From Bacteroidota bacterium (lineage in GTDB: Bacteria; Bacteroidota; Bacteroidia; Flavobacteriales_F; PHOS-HE28), in NCBI GenBank assembly GCA_963169595.1, contig CAUJFM010000388.1:1-11625 (forward strand): a stretch of DNA of 11,625 nucleotides, given 5' to 3'. Of the stretch, positions 6,783-11,625 are shown piece after piece. Position numbers and translations under genes: made by a program. Under the pieces are notes generated by a model, which was not told the DNA's origin, made no database searches, and saw nothing but the letters and a program-made list of their open reading frames with translations. Position 1 is the stretch's first letter. Every line of letters starts with the position of its first letter.

Positions 6783-7345
6783 TGGCCACCCTTCCCACCC
6801 CCCGGGTGGCGAAGCGCGACCCTGTCATCGTCTTTTTCCTCACCGCCGGGTCGCTTTACCTGGCTTGGTACCTGCTGTACGAGTTCGTGCTGCATCCGGG
6901 CCGTGTGCTGGACATGGCGGTGATAGACAACCTGATGCTGCTCTCGGGCGGACTGCTGGAAGCCCTGGGGTACACCTTGCTGCCCGAGCCCGATTTCGAT
7001 ACCAACCGCTACATCGGCATCCAGGGCGGCAGCCACCTCTGGATCGGCGACCCCTGCAATGGCGTGAGCCTCTTCGCCGTGTTCCTCATCTTCCTGGCGG
7101 CCTATCCCGGTCCCTGGCGGCACAAGCTCTGGTTCGGCGCGCTCGGGCTGCTGTCCATCCACCTGATCAACGTGCTGCGGATCGTGGTGCTGGTCATCAT
7201 CAACCGCTACGACCACACCCTCCTCACCTTCAACCACGACTACACCTTCTATGTGGTGGTCTACGGGTGGGTGTTCGCCTTGTGGTACCGGGGGGTGAAG
7301 CGCTTCGCTCCGCAAGGGGGCCTGCGGCCCGCCACCCGCCCATGA
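6782..7345 (+). CDS. xrtX: Exosortase (archaeosortase/exosortase family, XrtX-like)
   Basis: This 187-residue polytopic inner-membrane protein is predicted to cleave PID-CTERM proteins and transfer them to another envelope molecule, by analogy with sortases and archaeosortases. The family's catalytic triad is visible: Cys92 in GDPCNGVSLF, Arg133 in INVLRIVVL and His152 in FNHDYTF. Each sits next to a hydrophobic span, as expected; about five spans are seen (around 16-36, 48-62, 93-110, 117-141 and 153-170). It overlaps the PID-CTERM gene by one base and the next gene by four (ATGA), which implies translational coupling. The dedicated substrate upstream and the small partner downstream fit the Bacteroidota system that I recall being named exosortase X. 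The family is certain; the letter is from memory and less so. The divergent polysaccharide export operon recalls EpsH/XrtA loci, where exosortase genes sit among exopolysaccharide genes. Confidence 0.88.
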   Translation: MATLPTPRVAKRDPVIVFFLTAGSLYLAWYLLYEFVLHPGRVLDMAVIDNLMLLSGGLLEALGYTLLPEPDFDTNRYIGIQGGSHLWIGDPCNGVSLFAVFLIFLAAYPGPWRHKLWFGALGLLSIHLINVLRIVVLVIINRYDHTLLTFNHDYTFYVVVYGWVFALWYRGVKRFAPQGGLRPATRP

Positions 7346-7803
7346 CACGCCGCCAGGTCCTGATGGTGCTGCTGATGGCCGTGGCCGTGGCGCTGGGGGC
7401 GGCGCGCGATTTCCTCACGGTCAACCTCAACTACCAGATCGACTTCGTGCAATACCCGCGCGGGGTCTCCTACGCGCACTCCCTGTTCAGGGGGTGGACG
7501 GAGGGCTGGGACCTGGCGGCCCTGGTGCGGTTGAAGTGGCTGATCGCGGCGGGGATGGCCGGGGCCATGCTGGGGCTGTGCATCGCCATGGCGCACCTGG
7601 TGTTCGGCGACCACCGGTACCGCCGGGCCCTGATCATCGGCTTCGCCGCGATGGCCCTGCTCGCCCTGCTCCTCGAGCGGCTCTCCGGTGCCTACCCTCC
7701 GTTCTATGGTGTTTCGGTGAAGCTGCTCCACGTGCTCCAATACCCGGTACCGCGGTTCCTCATCTGGGCGGCCTCCCTCCTGCCCGGCCGCAGGGCCGCA
7801 TAG
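7342..7803 (+). CDS. Small exosortase-associated membrane protein (XrtX-associated type)
   Basis: This protein has 153 residues with about four hydrophobic spans (6-20, 63-87, 95-111 and 136-147). Between the first and second spans lies a soluble loop with RDFLTVNLNYQIDFV (22-36) and YAHSLFRGW (44-52). Such small proteins with an NLNYQ-type motif accompany PID-CTERM/exosortase genes in Bacteroidota; I assign it by position, size and this motif rather than by any known activity. The start overlaps the exosortase stop by four bases, and the ATG at 7342 is the only one that fits the coupled arrangement. It could be a partner, chaperone or lipid/glycan-handling subunit of the exosortase. No catalytic residues can be recognised. 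Confidence 0.65.
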   Translation: MTRRQVLMVLLMAVAVALGAARDFLTVNLNYQIDFVQYPRGVSYAHSLFRGWTEGWDLAALVRLKWLIAAGMAGAMLGLCIAMAHLVFGDHRYRRALIIGFAAMALLALLLERLSGAYPPFYGVSVKLLHVLQYPVPRFLIWAASLLPGRRAA

Positions 7804-7813
7804 GTGCCGCGGC

Positions 7814-7821
7814 TACCTTTG
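7814..7821 (+). promoter_or_regulatory. Bacteroidota-type -7 promoter element for glyA
   Basis: TACCTTTG matches TAnnTTTG exactly and lies 23 bases before the glyA ATG, a spacing that would give a leader of roughly 15-20 bases. No -33 TTTG is evident. The 41-base gap between the exosortase-associated gene and glyA contains no convincing terminator, so read-through from the cassette is also possible. Confidence 0.5.
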
Positions 7822-7844
7822 GCGCCCCATCCCCATCCCATCCC

Positions 7845-9137
7845 ATGTCCAACCAGCGAGACACCGCGATCTTCGACCTCATCGAACAGGAGAAATGGCG
7901 CCAGACCATCGGGCTGGAGCTGATCGCCAGCGAGAACTATGTGAGCGAGCAGGTGATGGAGGCCATGGGCTCCGTGCTCACCAACAAGTACGCCGAAGGC
8001 CTGCCCGGCCGACGCTACTATGGAGGCTGTGAGCATGTGGACGCCGTGGAGAACCTGGCGATCGACCGGGTGAAGCAGCTCTTCGGTGCAGCCTGGGCCA
8101 ACGTGCAGCCCCACAGCGGCGCGCAGGCCAATGCGGCCGTGATGCTGGCCTGCCTGAAGCCGGGCGACACCATCCTGGGCTTCGACCTGAGCCATGGCGG
8201 TCATCTCACCCACGGCAGTCCGGTGAACTTCAGCGGCAAACTGTACCGCGCCACCTTCTACGGCGTGGAGCAGGAGACCGGCCGCGTGGACATGAACAAG
8301 GTGCGGGAGAAGGCCCTGGCCGAACGCCCGAAGCTGATCATCTGCGGTGCCAGTGCCTACAGCCGCGACTGGGATTACGCCGCCTTCCGGGCCATCGCCG
8401 ATGAAGTGGGCGCCCTGCTGCTGGCCGATGTAAGCCACCCGGCCGGCCTGATCGCCGCCAAGCTCCTCAACGATCCACTGCCCCACTGCCATGTGGTGAC
8501 CACCACCACGCACAAGACCCTGCGCGGCCCGCGTGGTGGCCTGATGATGATGGGCCAGGACCTGCCCAACCCCTGGGGCCTCACCACACCCAAGGGCGAG
8601 GTGCGCCTGATGAGCGCCGTGCTGGACGGGGCCGTGTTCCCCGGTACCCAGGGCGGACCGCTGGAGCACGTGATCGCCGCCAAGGCCGTGGCCTTCGGAG
8701 AGGCCCTCAGCCCCGCCTTTGCCGACTACGGTCGCCAGGTGATCGCCAACGCGCGCACCGTGGCCACCGCCCTCATGGAGAAAGGCTACCATGTGGTGAG
8801 CGGCGGCACCGACAACCACAGCATGCTCATCGACCTGCGCAACAAAGGCATCACCGGCAAGGAGGCCGAGCGCGTTCTGGGCGAGGCGCACATCACCGTG
8901 AACAAGAACATGGTGCCCTTCGACGACAAGAGCCCCTTCGTCACCAGCGGCATCCGCATCGGCTCAGCGGCCATCACCACGCGCGGCCTCAAGGAGAACG
9001 ACTGCCGCCAGATCGTGGAGCTGATCGACACCGCCCTGCGCCACCCCGGTGACGAGGAGGAACTGCGCCGCGTGAAGTTCCAGGTGAACGGCATGATGCG
9101 TCTTCGTCCGCTGTACGGATGGAACGTGAAGAGTTGA
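7845..9137 (+). CDS. glyA: Serine hydroxymethyltransferase
   Basis: This 430-residue, full-length cytosolic PLP enzyme interconverts serine plus tetrahydrofolate with glycine plus methylene-tetrahydrofolate, the main one-carbon source of the cell. Visible hallmarks are LIASENYVS (26-34), the YAEGLPGRRYYGGCE stretch (49-63), SGAQAN (91-96), the PLP-contacting ADVSHPAG (194-201; D195, H198), the Schiff-base lysine K224 in TTTTHKTLRGPRGG, and FPGTQGGP (265-272). I start at the ATG at 7845, giving MSNQRDTAIF; the longer open frame upstream crosses the exosortase partner gene and is not needed. It is a housekeeping gene without a clear link to the polysaccharide and exosortase genes around it. Its high G+C matches the left part of the window and contrasts with the genes that follow. 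Confidence 0.98.
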   Translation: MSNQRDTAIFDLIEQEKWRQTIGLELIASENYVSEQVMEAMGSVLTNKYAEGLPGRRYYGGCEHVDAVENLAIDRVKQLFGAAWANVQPHSGAQANAAVMLACLKPGDTILGFDLSHGGHLTHGSPVNFSGKLYRATFYGVEQETGRVDMNKVREKALAERPKLIICGASAYSRDWDYAAFRAIADEVGALLLADVSHPAGLIAAKLLNDPLPHCHVVTTTTHKTLRGPRGGLMMMGQDLPNPWGLTTPKGEVRLMSAVLDGAVFPGTQGGPLEHVIAAKAVAFGEALSPAFADYGRQVIANARTVATALMEKGYHVVSGGTDNHSMLIDLRNKGITGKEAERVLGEAHITVNKNMVPFDDKSPFVTSGIRIGSAAITTRGLKENDCRQIVELIDTALRHPGDEEELRRVKFQVNGMMRLRPLYGWNVKS

Positions 9138-9195
9138 GACAATCACGGCCAGGAGTTTCCCACAATCTTGTTGAGGAACCACTTTTAGCGGACCA

Positions 9196-10635
9196 ATGCT
9201 GTTCAACAGTCCGTCCTTCTTATTCCTTTTCCTACCTGTACTGCTTTTACTGTACAGCATTACTCCATGGATTTTAAGGAATGTCTTATTACTTATTGCA
9301 AGTCTGATATTCTATGCTTGGGGTGAAGGAACCTATGTAATTATACTAATCGCCAGTATCCTTTTCAATTATCTCATTGGCGTTTCCATCGAATCAACTT
9401 CAATTAAATATCGCAAAAGAATCTCGCTATTAGCTGGGGTTGGGGTCAACGTAATCGCATTACTCTTCTTTAAATATACTGGATTCATAATCCAGAACGT
9501 GAATCTTGTCTTGAATGCTGCGGATATTTCACCCTTGCACTTTGGACATGTACACCTACCTATAGGCATATCATTCTTCGTTTTTCAAGGGGTGAGTTAT
9601 GTTGTAGATGTATACCGTGGGGCCACTCATGCTCAAAGCGACTTAACCAAAGTTGCGCTCTTTAAGGCGTTCTTTCCCCAGCTCATCGCCGGTCCGATTG
9701 TGCGCTACGTCGATATCCGCGACCAGCTCAGTCATCGAAAGGTCGACTCACACAAAATAGTGGAAGGCATCGAGCGCTTTGCGATCGGCCTAGTCAAGAA
9801 AACCCTGATCGCAAACCAGTGCGCTTCCATTGCTGACCCGATATTCGACGCGCCAGCCGGAAGTATGTCCCCGATATTTCTTTGGATGGGGGCCTTGGCC
9901 TATGCACTACAACTTTACTTCGATTTCTCTGCATATTCAGACATGGCAATCGGACTTGCCAAGCTATTCGGTTTCGATTTCCTCGAGAACTTCAACTACC
10001 CCTACATTGCACGCAGCGTTCAAGACTTTTGGCGCCGCTGGCACATCTCCTTGTCGACATGGTTTCGAGACTATGTCTATATCCCTCTCGGAGGAAACCG
10101 CTTGGGTTCAAAACGGACCTACTTCAACCTGTTCATCGTCTTCTTTCTAACAGGTCTATGGCATGGCGCTAGCTGGAATTTCATTTGCTGGGGATTGTTC
10201 CATGGTTCTTTCCTGGCTCTAGAACGAATGGGAGGCGCTCGAGTTCTTCAACGATGTGGATCAATTGTAGGTCATGCTTACACTATGCTAGTGGTGCTGA
10301 TAGGTTGGGTACTGTTCCGGTCTCCTGACCTCACTGCGGCAGGGCATTATCTATCCGGGATGTTTGGCCAGGCCGTCGGTGACTCCGTGATTGAGGCACA
10401 TTTCCTCTTCTATCATGCCGGTTTGGACACCGTTTTAATGCTCATCGCGGCCGTGCTCTTCTCCACACCGTTCTATCCATGGTTGATGGGCCGACTGATG
10501 AACCCGGCACAGTCAGGCCTGATGCATCCATTTGTCCGCGTTGCCTGGTATTCGTTACTCATCGCAGCAGTGCTCGTATCGTCCTCATACATCGCAGCTG
10601 GCACATACAACCCATTCATTTACTTCCGATTCTAA
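9196..10635 (+). CDS. MBOAT family O-acyltransferase (AlgI-like), polysaccharide O-acetylation
   Basis: This 479-residue polytopic membrane acyltransferase resembles AlgI, DltB and PatA, which pass acyl groups (usually acetyl) from a cytoplasmic donor across the inner membrane to a periplasmic partner. The typical start MLFNSPSFLFLFLPVLLL fixes the ATG at 9196. Other hallmarks are LPIGISFFVFQGVSYVVDVYR (121-141), FFPQLIAGPIVRY (159-171), YFDFSAYSDMAIG (241-253), DFWRRWHISLSTWFRDYVYI (277-296, with His283) and the catalytic-type His323 in TGLWHGASWNF. The stop overlaps the next gene by one base (TAATG), an AlgX/AlgJ-like protein, so the two form an O-acetylation pair. The G+C content is much lower than in glyA 58 bp upstream, a sign of separate origin. 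No TAnnTTTG promoter or terminator is seen in that gap. Confidence 0.95.
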   Translation: MLFNSPSFLFLFLPVLLLLYSITPWILRNVLLLIASLIFYAWGEGTYVIILIASILFNYLIGVSIESTSIKYRKRISLLAGVGVNVIALLFFKYTGFIIQNVNLVLNAADISPLHFGHVHLPIGISFFVFQGVSYVVDVYRGATHAQSDLTKVALFKAFFPQLIAGPIVRYVDIRDQLSHRKVDSHKIVEGIERFAIGLVKKTLIANQCASIADPIFDAPAGSMSPIFLWMGALAYALQLYFDFSAYSDMAIGLAKLFGFDFLENFNYPYIARSVQDFWRRWHISLSTWFRDYVYIPLGGNRLGSKRTYFNLFIVFFLTGLWHGASWNFICWGLFHGSFLALERMGGARVLQRCGSIVGHAYTMLVVLIGWVLFRSPDLTAAGHYLSGMFGQAVGDSVIEAHFLFYHAGLDTVLMLIAAVLFSTPFYPWLMGRLMNPAQSGLMHPFVRVAWYSLLIAAVLVSSSYIAAGTYNPFIYFRF

Positions 10636-11625
10636 TGGGTTCAGTAAGGTCTTCCAAGATATTCATAGCGCTTTGCGCCTTTTTGATTGCATCCCCATTA
10701 ATATGGTGGCCTTTTTATTCTCCCAGTTCGGAAAATGTCGAAAAAAGACGACTTCGCGAACAGCCAGGTTTTATTCAAGCGATTCACGAAAAAGAATCTT
10801 TCAACGAGGGATTGCGTCATTTTTCAAAATCATTTGATTCATACTTCGGAGACAACTTTCCTTTCCGAATGCAATTGATTGAGTTACACCACTTTATCCA
10901 AATCGAACTTCTCGGAGTAGACCCTACCCCTGGCAAAGTCATTCAAGGTACTCCCGGATGGTACTTTCTTGGAGACGACTACGGCATGGTGGTTCAGGAG
11001 ACATGTGGTCTACGAATCTTTTCCGAGAAAGAAATAACAGAGATTGACAGCGTGCTTGACTCGTCCGCTGATTGGTGTGACAGCATTGGTATTGAGTACC
11101 GTTTCGCTATCGTGCGCGACAAGAACAGTGCTTATCATGAATTATTGGGCCTTCCATCCCGTCCGGGCAGCACAAAATACGATCAGGTTCTTAAGCTACA
11201 CGCTGGCCATCACCAAGTGGTGGACATGACCATTGGATTCAATGACTTTAGAAACCGTGGCTTGCGGCTCTATCATCGCACTGACTCACATTGGAATGGC
11301 GCAGGTGCCTTTTTGGGATATTTGAACCTAATGCGATCACTTACTTCTTCTTCACTTGATATCGACTCTATCCATTATAGCGATATACTAATAGATACTG
11401 TTCCAGGTAAACCTGGAGATCTAGCGATACTGATTGGTCTAAATACTCAAGAACAAAATGTCAGAGCAAAAATTCGACATCATGAACATGGTGTTCGTTC
11501 CGAATCAATACTTCCAATACCGGATAATGGGGATTTCCCTGAAGCGTATGAGCAACGATACAAGAATCCAAATAAAAAATACAAGATTCTTATTTTCAGA
11601 GACTCATTCAGCTCAGCTCTTGCTT
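10635..11625 (+). CDS. AlgX/AlgJ-like SGNH-hydrolase-fold protein, O-acetylation partner (cut by window edge)
   Basis: 330 codons are open from the ATG at 10635 and run off the right end. An uncleaved or cleaved signal segment (about 9-27) is followed by a periplasmic domain. Features shared with AlgX/AlgJ (PF16822) are the post-signal ENVEKRRL element, FGDNFPFR (71-78), the GWYFLGDD strand, the TDSHWN motif (216-221, with D217 and H219 as the catalytic Asp-x-His pair) and FRDSFS (321-326), where Ser324 would be the nucleophile. In alginate and related systems this protein receives the acetyl group from the MBOAT protein and places it on the polysaccharide. The one-base overlap with the MBOAT gene supports that partnership. 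G+C is low throughout. The end of the SGNH fold is missing from the window, as is any carbohydrate-binding module. Confidence 0.88.
   Translation, partial: MGSVRSSKIFIALCAFLIASPLIWWPFYSPSSENVEKRRLREQPGFIQAIHEKESFNEGLRHFSKSFDSYFGDNFPFRMQLIELHHFIQIELLGVDPTPGKVIQGTPGWYFLGDDYGMVVQETCGLRIFSEKEITEIDSVLDSSADWCDSIGIEYRFAIVRDKNSAYHELLGLPSRPGSTKYDQVLKLHAGHHQVVDMTIGFNDFRNRGLRLYHRTDSHWNGAGAFLGYLNLMRSLTSSSLDIDSIHYSDILIDTVPGKPGDLAILIGLNTQEQNVRAKIRHHEHGVRSESILPIPDNGDFPEAYEQRYKNPNKKYKILIFRDSFSSALA

Noticed and set aside
7785..7798. Short hairpin CGGCC-GCAG-GGCCG at the end of the exosortase-associated gene
   Set aside because: The stem has only five pairs, lies inside coding sequence and is not followed by a T-run, so it does not qualify as a terminator.
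7704..8891. A 395-codon minus-strand frame opposite glyA, and a 388-codon plus-strand frame (324-1490) opposite the phosphatase-superfamily gene
   Set aside because: Both are complements of well-supported genes, rich in His, Gly and Val from GC-biased third positions, and carry no motif or start context.
9138..9195. Possible insertion-sequence scar or attachment site at the composition break
   Set aside because: I found no inverted or direct repeats, tRNA end or transposase remnant in the 58-base gap.

Overview
The window looks like high-GC Bacteroidota chromosome, possibly of Flavobacteriales type. The evidence is several TAnnTTTG-type -7 promoter elements with weak or absent Shine-Dalgarno sequences, a Bacteroidota-style exosortase with a PID-CTERM substrate, and a serine hydroxymethyltransferase with the ADVSHPAGL active-site variant. 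Placement below phylum is a guess.

The left half (1-6388, all minus strand) is a tightly packed polysaccharide export and modification operon. In transcription order it holds a Wzc-like chain-length regulator/BY-kinase with a tyrosine-rich tail, a Wzm-like ABC-2 permease, a Wzt-like ATPase with a C-terminal glycan-recognition domain, an alkaline-phosphatase-superfamily protein, and the first 101 codons of a polysaccharide pyruvyl transferase family protein that runs off the left edge. Gaps are 15, 3, -4 and 8 bp, so the genes are almost certainly co-transcribed.

A 178-bp divergent intergenic region (6389-6566) carries a TAnnTTTG element facing each way and a perfect 10-bp palindrome at the -33 position of the leftward promoter. 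To the right (6567-7803, plus strand) lies a three-gene, overlapping exosortase cassette: a 71-residue PID-CTERM mini-protein, an exosortase with a visible Cys/Arg/His triad, and a small hydrophobic partner protein. This pairing parallels the known link between exosortases and exopolysaccharide loci in Gram-negative bacteria. It suggests that the tiny sorted protein and the exported polysaccharide act together at the cell envelope.

Next is the housekeeping gene glyA (7845-9137) with its own short-leader promoter. Immediately after it base composition falls sharply, from about 70% to about 33% G+C in sampled 60-base lines. A two-gene polysaccharide O-acetylation module follows: an AlgI-like MBOAT acyltransferase (9196-10635) and a one-base-overlapping AlgX/AlgJ-like SGNH protein that runs off the right edge. 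The composition suggests this pair was acquired horizontally. No rRNA, tRNA, CRISPR array, insertion sequence or transposase was seen, and no gene-free stretch exceeds 300 bases.
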